From: Apiotrichum sp. Y4204
Lineage: Eukaryota > Basidiomycota > Tremellomycetes > Trichosporonales > Trichosporonaceae
NCBI GenBank assembly: GCA_025531455.1
Contig: JAMYHL010000005.1
Location: 1,240,001 to 1,304,000 of the forward strand
Direction of reading: 5' to 3'
DNA: 64,000 nt
Shown: piece after piece, positions 1 through 11,182 of the stretch
How positions within the stretch are numbered: position 1 is the stretch's first letter
Layout: each line of letters opens with the position of its first letter
The notes under the pieces: generated by a model
What the model saw: only the letters and a program-made list of their open reading frames with translations
What the model was told of the DNA's origin: nothing
The model's database searches: none
Made by a program: the position numbers and the translations under genes

Positions 1-43
1 GTCAGCTTGCCCTCGGGGTTTTTGGAGCTGTGATTCTACTCAC

Positions 44-3000
44 ATTAAGTGCCTGCACGGACGCCTCGACGAGGTTGCGGCGGAGCTCGTCTACGGCGCG
101 GCGCACACGCATCTCCTCGTTCGACTCGATGAGGAGGTGCAGCTTGGGCTCCTGTCCAGGTGCGGGTTCCTCGCCAGGCGGGTAGAACACGCCACGCATT
201 GTAATGGACGCGCCCGAAATCTCCTGCAGCATCATCATGTGCTCCTTGTTGGTCGCCTTCCAGCGCGCCTTTTGCGGGTAGTCGTTGATCGGAAAGAGCG
301 CGTGCCAGTCGGTCGCGTCGGGGTCCTTGGTCTTGCGGTTCGGGTCTTGCAGCGGAGAAGCCGCGCCGAGCGCTGCGGCCTTGGCGTGGTCCGTGAGGCG
401 GGCAGCAATCTTGGCAAGGTTGGCGGCGTCGATATGCCGGCCGTCGCGGCGTGCCTGTTCCAGAGCAGCAAGAGTGGTGGACGGGAGGCGGGCGGCCTCG
501 GCACGGGTACCGCGCTGTGCAGGACCTGAAGGAAGCTTGTCGGGAGCAGGGCCGTGGACGACCTCCACAGCAATCTCTGTGAAAGTGTAGTCGCCCTCCG
601 ACTTGCCCTTTTCTCCACTGGACTTGGTGTGGTCCTGCTTGGGCTTGTACGGGATGACTGCACCCTCGCGCGACGAGAGGGAAAGCGCCTCCGAGGTGTC
701 GCCGTACGTGACCTTCTCCGCGCGGTCCTTCTCGTCGCGGCGCCTCTGCAGCTGGTCCAGACCCTTGCCTTTGAAGCCGCTGCGCGCAGCACGCGCCTGG
801 CCCGTGCGGATCTTGCCGAGGAACTTGTCCGCCATCTCCTTGAGCGAGTCCGGGATGAACGCCTTGGATGCCTCGAGGGCGCGGAGAAGATCGACGGAGA
901 ACTTTTCCTGCTCGGGAGTGATGAACGTGATGCAGGTACCAGTATTGCCTGCGCGGCCGGTACGTCCGGCACGATGAATGTAGTCCTCCATATGGTTGGG
1001 AGCGTCGTAGTTGATGACGAGCTTTAGCTCCTTGACGTCGAGACCACGGGCCGCAACCGATGTCGCAACCAGCATGGGAAGACTGCCATTCTTAAAGTCC
1101 TTGATAGCTTCCAGACGGTCCACCTGCTCCTTTCCACCGTGGAGCGATGCGCATAGGTATCCACGGCCGAGCAGGGCGCGGAAGAGGTCGTCGGCGGACT
1201 CTTGGCGGTCCACAAAGATGAGAATGCGGTAGTTTGGATCGTCAGGGTGTTCGTTGCTGACCTCTCCAAGAATTTCCAGCAGACGACTCATCTTGGTATC
1301 CGCGTCGCGCACCTCGACACGTTGATCGATTTCAGCCGCCACAACGGAGCGGCCACCGACGGTGATCTCCAGCGGCTTGATAAGAATCTTGCGCGCCAGG
1401 GACTCCATAGACTTGGGAAACGTCGCCGAGAACAGCACTTTTTGCGCGTCGGGACGCATGTTGTTGGTAATCTTCATTACCTGCGGCTCGAAACCCATGT
1501 CAAACATGCGGTCGGCTTCGTCCATGACAATAAATGTCACTCGGCGGAGGTTGGTCACGCGACCATTGTTGGCAGTCAGGAGATCGATCATACGGCCCGG
1601 AGTGCACACCACAATCTCGGCGCCCTTCTTCATCGCAGCGATGTCCTCGCTAATCGACTGGCCGCCAACGCAGCACGACACTCGGAGGTTCATGACCTTG
1701 GCGAACGGCTTTGCCTCCTTGTGAATCTGCAGTGCCAGTTCACGCGTTGGCGCGAGAATGAGGCCAATAGGTCCGTCCAGACCACTCACGGGGCGCTGGT
1801 CCTTGACGTGGCGAAGCATGGGGAGGAGGAAGGCGATGGTCTTTCCGGACCCAGTTTTGGCAATACCGATAACGTCGCGACCCATCATGATAGCCGGAAT
1901 GGACTGCGCCTGGATAGGGGTAGGCTCCTTCCACTCGTTGTGACGGATGATTTCGAGGCAGGCGAGGGGCAAGCCGAGAGCACCCCAGTTGCGAACTGGA
2001 CGAGGTGCGTCGACGCCACGAATCTTGACACCGTCCATCACAAGACGCTGCAGTTCAACCTCCTCCTCATCCAATTCAGTGACCTCTACAGGCGCCGAGT
2101 AGAAGTTTTTGCGGAAGGGTTCATAGTCGATCTGCGAATGATCCGGCGTTGGGAGGTCCTTCCTCCTCGACCTTGTCGCTGCCTGCTGCAGCAGTGCCTC
2201 GGCCTTGGCGAGTTCTTCCTCTGCCTTATTCCGCACTTCCGGCTCATCATCATCCAGGTCGAGGTCGTCATCCAGCATACCGGAACGTTTCGCGTCCGCC
2301 TTGTTAACCTGCTTCACCTGTTGCGTGTTTTCACGCATGAACGCGTCCAGTGGGTCTTCCTCCTCCTCCTCGTCGACCTCCATCTTGACCGACTCTTTCC
2401 CGTTAGCCGTGGGTGCGGAGGCCTCGGTTCCGTTTGCAGGCACAGAGTCGTCCTCATTCTCGTCGCCCTCCGCAGCCGCCATGTCCTCTGAGACCGGGGC
2501 CATGTTTGCTTCAGTGCCGCTCTGAACATTGGGGTCGAACGCAGGCAAATCAAGCTTCTGCAGCTTACGGTCGTCCTCCTCCTCGTCATCAAGCGCGGTA
2601 ATCGACCGCTTGAGCGCCGTAGGCTTGAGCGAGAATCCGATGCGCTGAGCTCCAAACGACAGACCAGTTTTCCCTGTGGCTATCTTGTTGAGCACTTGTT
2701 CAATGGAGTATGACTCACCCTTGGACGGAGAAGTCGATGGTTCCGGGGTCGCCGACGCGGTGCGGCTCTTGGCCAGTTCACGGCTCTTCTTCCACGCCTC
2801 GAGGCGCTCGCGCTTCAACCGCTGCTTCTCTTCCTCAGACTGGGGTGCCGGCGACGATGTACTCGACTGTGGAGAGCGACCATCAGCACCAATCTCGCGG
2901 CGAGACGTTTCGCGGTACCCGTTTCCGCGATCGCGGTCGCGGTCATCCCGTCTGCGGTCGTCCCGGTCATCGCGCCGGCGGTCGTCTCTCCGTTCATCAC

Positions 3001-3334
3001 GGTACCTGTCGCGCGAGCAGTCTCTGTCGCGGTCCCTGTCATCCCTGCGGCGGTCGTGGCGGTCGCGGTCGCGGTCCCGATCCCGCCTGTCGCGGTCACG
3101 GTCGCGCGAGCGGTCCCTTATGCGGTCGTCGTCATAGCGCCGCCGGTCGCGGTCATAGTCGCGCGACCGGTCCCTATCGCGGTCTCGGTCCCGGTCGTAC
3201 CTATCGCGGCGGTCGCGTTCACGGTCGCGATCTCTGTCCCTGTCTCTGTCGCGCCGCGGGGAGGGGCTTCGCGCGCTCCGGTGTGAGGAGCGCCCTTGCT
3301 CGGGAGAGCGGGACCTACGAGGAGAGCGGGGCAT
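44..3334 (-). CDS. PRP5: PRP5/DDX46-type DEAD-box splicing helicase (3' end beyond window)
   Basis: ATP-dependent RNA helicase of the PRP5/DDX46 family, which acts in the nucleus on U2 snRNP at branch-site recognition. The start is the ATG at 3334, just before an RS/RD-rich N-terminus ([11 protein letters not shown]); the frame upstream of it lacks coding character. Residues about 40-160 are dense Arg-Asp/Arg-Ser repeats, followed by acidic segments. The core shows a PTPIQ Q-motif, AKTGSGKT (about residue 492), PTRELA, TPGR, DEAD (about 604), SAT (about 634), ARGLD and [10 protein letters not shown] (about 786). The block [10 protein letters not shown] before the core is typical of this subfamily. 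The frame runs on to a TGA at 2-4, but a GTGAGT donor at 43-38 suggests the last exon lies outside the window. This leaves 1,097 codons here. Head-to-head with NOP2. Confidence 0.93.
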
Positions 3335-3771
3335 GCCTGGTTTGCAGGTGCCGTGGTGAGCGATGCAGTGGGGGGTTTGTTTGTGGAGTAGATGAGTGTG
3401 AACAAGAGTCGAGATTGAGATTGTGCATAAACACAGTCTTCGAGCTGATATCATCTCTCTCTTCTGGCTGGGCGGCAAATTCAGTGAGAGGAGAGAGAGA
3501 GAGACTGGTCCAGCTGGTACAGCTGCTCCCGCCACAGCCACGCGAGCAGGGTATTCCCGGAAATACCGGAGTGGTGCCCCGCGGTTTCCATACATTTGCA
3601 TGGCTCCCACGTGTACAGATCCCCACAATTAATGACACGTAATGTGATCAAAAGTTCAACGCACCTTATCACTCTGGCTACGGTTGCCTCCACCACGAAA
3701 ATAATTTCGAGACGCCCATGGTCCATGTCGCTTCCCACCATCACCCACCACATCACATCCACACCACCACC
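3335..3771. promoter_or_regulatory. Divergent promoter/leader region between PRP5 and NOP2
   Basis: Stretch of 437 bases between two divergent start codons. On the minus strand it includes a CT-rich tract (about 3480-3520) that suits the PRP5 leader. A CAC/ACC-rich run lies just before the NOP2 ATG. No clear TATA box or RNA gene was seen. Confidence 0.5.
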
Positions 3772-5977
3772 ATGGGCCGCAAAGCAAGGAACAAGCAGGG
3801 ACCGCCTCGGCCGCTTCCCGGCGCCGACGACGAGCGCAAGGGCAAGGGACGGGGGAAGAAGGTTGCGCCGAGCAGTGCCGCGGACACGAAGCCGTTCAAG
3901 GCCAAGTCGGCCAAGATGGCTGTCAAGGCGGTGAAGCGCCGGGAGCGGGTCAAGGCCGTAGACCGTGTGGATGAGGACAGCGACGAGGACGAGGCGCTGC
4001 AGCAAGGGTGGGTTAGCAGCTTTTCGTGTTGTGCTGACACCTCAGCGAGTACTCGGATTCGGAGGATGAGGCGCCCAAGCCGAAGAAGAAGGAGACCAAG
4101 GTGAAGAAGGCGAAGAAGGCCGCATCGTGGGTATCAGCTGGCGGATGCTTGGAGCTGCACTAACCCCCAGACCTGAGGTTGAGCGTGGACCTGCGCGTGA
4201 GCTCGTGTTCTCCGACGACGAGGATGAGGAGGAGCTGCTCAAGCCTGGCAAGGAGCGGTTGCCTGCTGGTCAGCACATGTTCGATCTTGACGAGGCGCCG
4301 GAGGACGAGGACGAGATGGAGGACGACGAGGACGAGATGGAGGACGACGAGTTTGCGTTCCCGAGCGGCGACGAGATGATGGACGAGGACGACGAGGACG
4401 AGGTGGACAGCGCATTTGCGTCGAGCGACGAGGGCGAGGGCGGCGAGGATGTGGAGATGGGCGAGGAGGACGACGAGGACGAGGATGACGAGGACGGCGC
4501 GATTCAGACGAACCTCGAGGACGACCTCGAGTACGAGGGCTTTTCCCTTCCGGCGACCGAGGGGATTGTCGAGGAGCACGAGCACGGAGTGTCGCTGCGC
4601 GACGTCGAGAACCGCATGCGGTGGCTCGTCGGTGTGTGCAGTGCCAAGGAGGAGAAGACGCGCGGCATCCCCGGCAAGTCGCGCTCTGACCACTTCCTGC
4701 AGCTCGAGCACGACATTGCGACGTACTTTGGCTACAACTACTTCCTGGTGCACAAGCTCATGCAGCTGTTCACGGCCGACGAGGCGATCGCGTTCTTCGA
4801 AGCCAACGAGACGCCCCGCCCCGTCACCATCCGCGCAAACACGCTCCGCACCCGCCGCCGCGACCTCGCCCAGGCACTCATCAACCGTGGTGTTAACCTC
4901 GAGCCCATTGGCAAGTGGTCCAAGGTCGGTCTCCAGGTCTTCGAGTCGCCGGTCCCCGTCGGTGCCACCCCAGAGTACCTTGCCGGCCACTACATGCTTC
5001 AGGCTGCCTCCTCCTTCCTTCCCGTTATCGCCCTCGCGCCCCAGCCCGGAGAGCGTGTTCTCGACATGGCCTCGGCACCAGGCGGTAAGACGACCTACAT
5101 CTCCGCGCTGCTCCAGAACACGGGCGTCGTGTTCGCCAACGACTCGAACAAGGCGCGCACAAAGTCGCTCACGGCCAACGTGCACCGCATGGGGTGCAAG
5201 AACGTCGTCGTGTGCAACTATGACGCGCGCGAGTTCCCGAAGGTGATTGGTGGATTTGACCGCGTGCTCCTCGACGCGCCGTGCTCGGGCACAGGCGTTA
5301 TTTCCAAGGACCAGAGTGTCAAGGTCAACAAGACGGAGAAGGACTTCCAGATGCTCGCCCACCTCCAGAAGCAGCTGATCCTGTGTGCGCTCGACTCGGT
5401 GAATGCCAACTCGGCAACGGGTGGCTATGTCGTTTACTCAACTTGTTCGGTGACGGTCGACGAGGACGAGAGTGTCGTCGACTACGCGCTGCGCAAGCGC
5501 CCGCACTGCAAGCTCGTGGACACTGGCCTCGAGTTTGGTGTCGAGGGCTTTACGAGCTTTAACGGCAAGCACTTCCACCCGTCGCTCAGCCTCACCCGCC
5601 GCTACTACCCGCACAAGCACAACATGGACGGCTTCTACGTCGCAAAGTTCAAGGTTGGCAAGCGCGCCAAGGGCAAGAAGGCGGCTGTGGACGACGAGGA
5701 GGAGCCGCAGCGCATGCTCAACGCCGAGGGCGAGATGGTCGAGGACAAGCCGGTGGTCTTTGACGCGCCCGAGGACGAGGAGATTATGAGGGGTGAGTTT
5801 GAATATAGCAGCATTTTTACTGACCCCGCAGAGAGCCAGCGCAAGCACGTCCTCAAGACCAAGGGCATCAAGCTCAGCGGCAAGGCGGAGAAGCAGGAGC
5901 CCGCGGCCCCGGCCAAGAAGGGGCAGATGCCGATCCCCAAGTCCAAAAAGGTCACCGAGAAGAGGCGGCAGAAGTAG
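3772..5977 (+). CDS. NOP2: Nop2-family 25S rRNA cytosine-C5 methyltransferase
   Basis: Nucleolar SAM-dependent RNA m5C methyltransferase needed for 60S ribosome assembly. The spliced model has four exons: 3772-4007, 4046-4126, 4171-5792 and 5832-5977. All join in frame and give 694 residues. The N-terminus is basic (MGRKARNKQG), followed by a long acidic Asp/Glu region (about residues 125-235). The catalytic core shows the SAM loop DMASAPGGKTTYI (about 402), DAPCSGTG (about 473) and the TC-type cysteine in YSTCSVT (about 528), so both catalytic cysteines expected for the family are present. The C-terminus is lysine-rich. The third intron (5793-5831) is 39 nt, a multiple of three and free of stops, so retention would add 13 residues. 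Tail-to-tail with the next gene, 151 bases away. Confidence 0.95.
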
Positions 5978-6128
5978 GCGGGCCTCTGGTCCGCGGCGGG
6001 GTTCCGGTGATTCTGTACGACTCTCTACATAGTCTAGACTTGATGCACTATACAGCACTACGCGTACGGACGATACCGCATGATCACTCTAACTAGCATC
6101 CAGCGCAGCGTCCACGAGTATCCCCAGT

Positions 6129-7374
6129 TCAGTGTCCCTTGGCGAGGTACTCGTTCCACCACTGCGCGAACGGCGTTTCCTCCTTGCACGACACGCCGAG
6201 CGCCTCGGTATCATCGACACAGAGCTCGGTGTTCCACGGCCGCTGCGTCTGGCCGGGCTTGATCTCGGGCTTGGCGCTCTGCGGCGTGATATGCGTCGTG
6301 GGGAGCCCGAGTGCGGCGGCGATAATCTGCGTCATGCCCCACTTTGTAAGCTGGGGCGCGTGCGAGCGGAAGTGGATAATGGGCGGCAGCGCCCCGAGGT
6401 CTGGACATCAGACTCGCACAGGCTCAGCACTCACGGGCAAGGTCGTACAGCGCGCGCGCGACGTCGACCACGTTTGTCGGGTGCCGCTGCTGGTAATCGT
6501 CCATAGTGTACGTCTTGCCCGACTGGTCCTGGATCACTATTGTCAGCTGAGACTCTCCTAGCACTCACCGTCAACAAGGCAGTTCACCGCCGATTCCCCG
6601 TGGTACTCCGCCGCACCGTACCTGCCCCGTCAGCTCATACTCCAACTTGCGCTCACAGGACGGGGACGCGGACAGCTGCGGCATTCGCCCCATGCTCCCG
6701 CGCCGCGAGCGTCGCGTGCTCGCCCGCGAGCTTTTGCCGGCCGTACATCTGCAGCGGGGCGGGCGTGTCGGCGACCCTGTACGGCGGGCTGGTGTGAGTA
6801 TTAGTTGAGCAAGCACAATACCCACTGCTCGCCGTTGAAGACGTAGTCGGTCGATATGTACAGCAGCGTAAAGCCGTACTTTACCGCCAGGGCGGCGAGG
6901 TGCTCTGGCACGCCGACGTTGATCGCCTCGGCCGCCGCGGGGTTCTGCCGTCAGCAGCTGGAAGTATGTCAAAGCCAATCCAGCTCACAGCCTCCGCGAC
7001 GTCCGGGCGCCGCTCCGCCGCGCAGTGCACAACGACTGACGTTAGAGAATCAATAACAAGATGCGAGCCTGGCGAGGCAGTCATAGCCACCCCGCACGGA
7101 GCTCACGTACCGTCAACCTTGTTCGCAGCGAAGAACGCGTCGACAGCGCTGGAATCCGTCAGGTCGAGCTTGGTATACCCCGCATCGCGGTCCGCACGCG
7201 TCCACGCCTGCGCGATGACTGCTGTCAGCTAAGGAATGGTCCATCGGCGCAGCTCACCGTCATCGCCCTGGGCGCGAAACTTGGCAGCGACAGCGCGCCC
7301 CAGCAGGCCGCTCGCGCCTGGGGTTAGCGCGGCATTGCGGAGCGCATACCTGTGACAAGGACGGTTTTGGCCAT
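6129..7374 (-). CDS. MAT2B-like / RmlD-type NAD(P)-binding reductase (methionine adenosyltransferase beta-subunit family)
   Basis: Extended short-chain dehydrogenase fold. The start is the ATG at 7374 (MAKTVLVTG). After splicing, the nucleotide-binding loop TGASGLLG forms across the first intron. CAAERRPD, LLYISTDYVF and YGRQK follow, and the CAAERRPD block is characteristic of MAT2B and its fungal homologues. By homology it would regulate S-adenosylmethionine synthetase, although some family members are dTDP-4-dehydrorhamnose reductases. At least seven short exons can be traced. The first intron is only 32 nt (7318-7349). The second intron ends in a tandem CAGCAG, so either acceptor keeps frame. 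The C-terminus ends EYLAKGH. Family assignment is firm; the exact role is inferred. Confidence 0.85.
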
Positions 7375-7697
7375 TGCGTTCAAGAGTGTTGGAGCGGAGA
7401 CGAAGTCGACGGGAGGGTATCTACCCGCGTTTCTTGTGCTTGTTTCCCCTTGAGGCCTTGAGAGTGTCGGAAGTCGCGCGTCGCGATGTCGGAACAGCTT
7501 CGCAGTTTGAGGTGGATTTTTCCGAGACTTTTCCACATCAACAGGTGTGGGGTCCCCGCGCGAGGTGGGAGAAGATGCGCGAAGGGCGTGGACCCGACGT
7601 GACGCGTCGTGGCGAGACCTTTTGAGACGGTGTGCTCAAAAGACAAACATGTCGCAGCCCTCTCTTTCCCCTCTTCCCCATCACTCACTCACACACG
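7375..7697. promoter_or_regulatory. Divergent promoter between the MAT2B-like gene and TBCB
   Basis: Stretch of 323 bases between divergent ATGs. A CT-rich tract (about 7655-7692) directly precedes the TBCB start and suits a 5' leader. Nothing else recognisable. Confidence 0.45.
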
Positions 7698-8618
7698 ATG
7701 CTCACCTCTTTTTTCGTCACGTCTCCCGATACGCACTCGGAGCGCCGCTTCGACTCGGACCTCACCGTCGGCCAGCTCAAGGTGCGTCTGCGCGCTTTGG
7801 TACAACTCACACGCCGCAGGACAAGCTCGTGCCGATTACGGGTATCGCGCAGCAGTTCCAGCTGCTCCGCCTGTTCCGCTCGCCCGAGGCGGCCGAGCAC
7901 AATGCCCCGCCCGTCGCGATCATGACTGACGACGCCGTGACCCTCGCCGCGTATGGTCTCCGCGAGTTCTTCTGTGTCAAGGTGAGTATTGCGTCGGGTG
8001 GCAAAGAAGGCCACCTTTAATCTTACCTTTCTTGCCGGAAGCCAATACTCACTCCACAGGTCGACAACACGGACCCCAATGCGCGTCCGGGGGAGTTTAC
8101 GGACCTCTCGGCCGTCGACAAGTTCGAACTCACAAAGGACGAGTACGAGTCGCGAACCGGTTCGTTTCCCACTTTTCTCCGCGATTCTGACAATCAGACA
8201 CGGTCCACGCACACCTCAAGGCGAACAAGCTTGGGCGGTACGCCGACGACCCCACGCCAATTGCGCACGCTCCGCCTCCGCCGAGCAGTGCGCCCGCGGA
8301 CGTTGTCGTCGGCGCGCGCTGCGAGGTGCGCGCGGAGAACGCCCTCGCGCGCAGAGGCACCGTCCGGTTTGTTGGCGAGGCGGAGATTGCGCGCGGCGGC
8401 GTTTGGGTCGGCGTCGAGCTCGATGAGCCGACGGGCAAGGGCGATGGAAGGTGGGTACGAGATACTGCGCGAAAGGTGGCTTGAGACTGACTTTAAGTGT
8501 CGACGGGAAGCGCTACTTTACCTGCAGCCCCAAACATGCGGTGTTCACTCGCCCGGACAAAATTGTCATTGGCGACTTCCCAGAGGAGGACCTGATGGCC
8601 GACGACGACGACATTTAG
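7698..8618 (+). CDS. ALF1: Tubulin-folding cofactor B (ubiquitin-like plus CAP-Gly)
   Basis: Cytosolic chaperone that acts with cofactor E on alpha-tubulin. Five exons (7698-7781, 7820-7981, 8060-8159, 8198-8450, 8498-8618) join in frame and give 239 residues. An N-terminal ubiquitin-like domain (residues 1 to about 85) begins MLTSFFVTSPDTHSERRF. A linker follows with DEYESRTDTV. The C-terminal CAP-Gly domain (about 150-225) shows GARCEV, GGVWVGVELDEPTGKGDG, YF and the final acidic tail ending DDDDI. The usual CAP-Gly GKNDG signature reads GKGDG here, so the Asn is replaced by Gly. An intron falls within the following Ser codon. An acidic tail of this kind is known in the family. Confidence 0.93.
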
Positions 8619-8960
8619 GATTCATAATTGAGGAGATAATGACCACGATACTACATGCATACTCATATACTCATCAGCAGGAAGTCTCGGGAATGGGACA
8701 TCGGGAATGAATGACTTGGTATTAACAGACTGATATGAACAACACTCATGTGGGACTCTGTTGGTGGATGCGATTTCTGGTCATGCTGTGAAATGGCTGG
8801 GCATTGATCATCACGTTGGGGTTGAGAACTTTGGACAACCTGGTGGGACCGCTATACATGGTTTGCTGTAGAAGGTTTCATCGTCTGGTGGTCGTAAATC
8901 GCTGAGCGGCACACAGGTATGTAATCATGTAGCGACTGACTCACCTTACTACTCTCAATC
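8619..8960. other. Convergent 3' region between TBCB and the minus-strand Myb-like gene
   Basis: Stretch of 342 bases between two stop codons, relatively AT-rich. No gene, repeat or RNA was seen; it probably holds both 3' UTRs. Confidence 0.5.
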
Positions 8961-9754
8961 TCAGTCCCGGACGCGGTGAGAGTAAACATAGTTATCGGGG
9001 TCATCGTACTCCACATCCGACATTCCATTCTCAGCGTCGGGATCGTAGTCGCCTCCGAAGTCCTCCTCTTCCTCTTCTTCCTCCTCTGATTTCTCGTCAA
9101 CTGGATCGAGCTTCTTGGCGACCGTGTTTCTCGCAGGGCGCACGACTTTGACCTCGGGCTCGACGTCCATCTCCTCATCGGACATATCCTCGTCGACCTC
9201 CTCGACGCTAGAGTTCGAGTGGCGCTTCGCCACTTTGGGCCGCGAGTTCCCGCCGCCTCCCCGGTCCGTGTTCGAGAGGGCAGTTAACCCGTCGTCGTCC
9301 TCTGCCCACAGCGCGCGACCGGCTTTCAGACCCGGGAGGATTTTCTGCCATCAGTCTGAGAGCTAACAGCATCACCTCCCTAGCTCACGTTATGGTACAG
9401 ACTGTGCAAGTCGCTTCCCGACAGCCCGCGCGCATTATCTCTCGTTCCCGCATTCTTCTTCCCCTTCCCCCCCTTCATCCCCTTGGTTGGGGTATCCTCG
9501 GGCGCCTCGGCACCGAGCTTCAGACTCAGCTCGTACCAGTCGCACGTCTTTGATGCCTCCAGCTTGGCGAGGAGGATGCGGAGCACGAGTGCCTTGTCGA
9601 GCAGTTCTGGCGGAGAGGGTGAGCCACGGGTGCTGGTGGGCTCGACTTTTGGACTGCGTTTCCCTTCAGACTTGGGCTTGGGCTCGGGCTTGGCCTTTGC
9701 TTTGGGGCGGGGCGCGGCGGAGAAGCGCGGCTTGGCCTTAGTCTTTGGCGGCAT
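8961..9754 (-). CDS. Small basic/acidic nuclear protein with Myb/SANT-like helix-turn-helix (uncharacterised)
   Basis: Two exons (9754-9389 and 9344-8961) give 249 residues. The N-terminus is Lys/Pro-rich (MPPKTKAKPRFSAAPRPKAK). A helical block at about residues 50-135 contains TCDWYELSLKLG and then LSGSDLHSLYHNKILPGLKAG. This has the spacing of a degenerate Myb/SANT repeat interrupted by a Lys/Gly-rich loop. The C-terminus is highly acidic (EEEEEEEEDFGGDYDPDAE). The same pattern (W, then a K/L-rich helix ending in P-x-L-K-x-G) appears in the divergently transcribed neighbour at 10466-11091, suggesting an old local duplication. A chromatin or DNA-binding role is inference. I do not recognise a named family. 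Confidence 0.75.
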
Positions 9755-10465
9755 TGGGCGTGAGATGGGGGAGTGTGAGGAAAAGGAAAAGAACGGAGAA
9801 ATGAAAAGAGCAGAGAGCAGAGAAACAGATTCAAAACATTAATCTGCCAACTTGAAAGGAAAAGTGAGGGATGGAAAGCCGAGTTGGAGGAGGGAAGACA
9901 AAACAACAACAACAACAACATGACAACAGTCGAGACGGTGACGGTGTTTGGCGTCATCATGACTGTGTTGCTGGACGCTCATACGGACATAGTCATGATC
10001 CACACGCTCATCCTCATTCCACAGCGCTCATCCCCTCCATCATTCCCGATATTTATTTCTCGATCCTCGACTCTCCCAATCTCACATCATCTCTGTTGTT
10101 CATTTTGTATCTCTAAATCGGTCGTCAATGTTGGGGCACAAAACCCTTGCAGATCCCACGCATCTGCGGCCAGAATATCCGATCCTCAGTGACCGTGTCC
10201 GCGCGACACACAAGCGGGCTGAGCGCGGAGCGCAGAGGGCACCTGGAGGTCCAGACCTATCGCCCCAGGCTCCAAGCTGCAAGCTGGGATTTGTAAAATG
10301 TACCCATTCCCATTCCTGTCCCATTCCCAGGAGTGTTCGTGCCCCACTCTCTCCCATTCCATTCCCTTCCTTCTCCTTATACGTATTTCTCCTGCTAGCT
10401 GCAGTTCCTTCTCTCCTCGCCCACTCCTTCCTCCAACTCGCTCACCTTTCCCCACCTGAAACATC
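9755..10465. promoter_or_regulatory. Shared divergent promoter of the Myb-like pair
   Basis: Stretch of 711 bases between divergent ATGs. It holds an AAC trinucleotide repeat (about 9901-9920), CT-rich tracts on both outward-facing strands and a CCCATTCC-type repeat near 10300-10370. No additional gene was supported. Confidence 0.45.
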
Positions 10466-11091
10466 ATGCCCCGCACACCAAAGCCCAAGACGGAGAAGAA
10501 GCCGTACACCCGTAAACCCAAGACCAAGACCAACATCCCGCCACCAAAGTCGCCTCGAAGCCCAACCAAGAACGGCGGGTACAACCGCGCGCTGCTCGTC
10601 CAGGAGGTCGCCAAGGTGAGCTGGTGACAGTTGAATCCGAGCTCTCAGTACTGTACTCATCCAGGCTACAAATGCGGACTTTGACCGCCTCGGCGCGCAG
10701 GTTGGCAAGACTGGGACTCGTGAGTTTCAGAAGTGCAGAGGACTGTCGGAATGCGGTCCCTTTCCCTCCGCTTTCCCACACTCCCTCCTCCTAATGCCAG
10801 AATGCAAGGACACCTGGCGCAAGACCCTCCTCCGTGCGATTCTCTCTGGCGGCGAATGGTGTGTCACTGGCCCGGGATGGGATAAGGGTATGAAGCAGGC
10901 TCTTGCGGATGAGATCTTTACTGTGAGTGATGTTGTTAGTTCCTAAGTCATCACTCAACTAATGTCAGACCGCCAAGCCCGATTGGGATGCGGTCTGTGA
11001 GCTGTTCCGCGGCAAGACTCCCGCGCAGGTCAAGGACGTGTGGCGCAAGGTGGTAGCGCCTAAGCTTAAGAAGGGGGAGCCAATCGGTTAG
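10466..11091 (+). CDS. Small protein with two Myb/SANT-like repeats (uncharacterised)
   Basis: Four exons (10466-10615, 10665-10719, 10801-10922, 10969-11091) join in frame and give 149 residues. After a Lys/Pro-rich start (MPRTPKPKTEKKPYTRKPK) there are two similar units. The first contains ADFDRLGAQVGKTGTQCKDTWRK, broken by introns in the DNA. The second reads KPDWDAVCELFRGKTPAQVK followed by DVWRKVVAPKLKKG. Both follow the W-x-x-hydrophobic, G-K-T, W-R-K layout of Myb/SANT repeats. The paralogous neighbour on the minus strand has one such unit. DNA binding is inferred from fold pattern only. Tail-to-tail with the hydrolase, 91 bases apart. Confidence 0.8.
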
Positions 11092-11182
11092 GAGTGGAGA
11101 GTGAGCACAGGTTGTAATCAGTTGCCCGAGTGGCTTGAGATAGAATTACATGTTACTGTGCCATACAACGCGAAGCTGTCGC

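Noticed and set aside
2710..3642. 310-codon plus-strand frame over the PRP5 N-terminus
   Set aside because: It is a shadow of the Arg-Asp codon repeat of PRP5.
4160..5362. 400-codon antisense frame in NOP2
   Set aside because: Same codon-bias shadow; composition mirrors the acidic sense protein.
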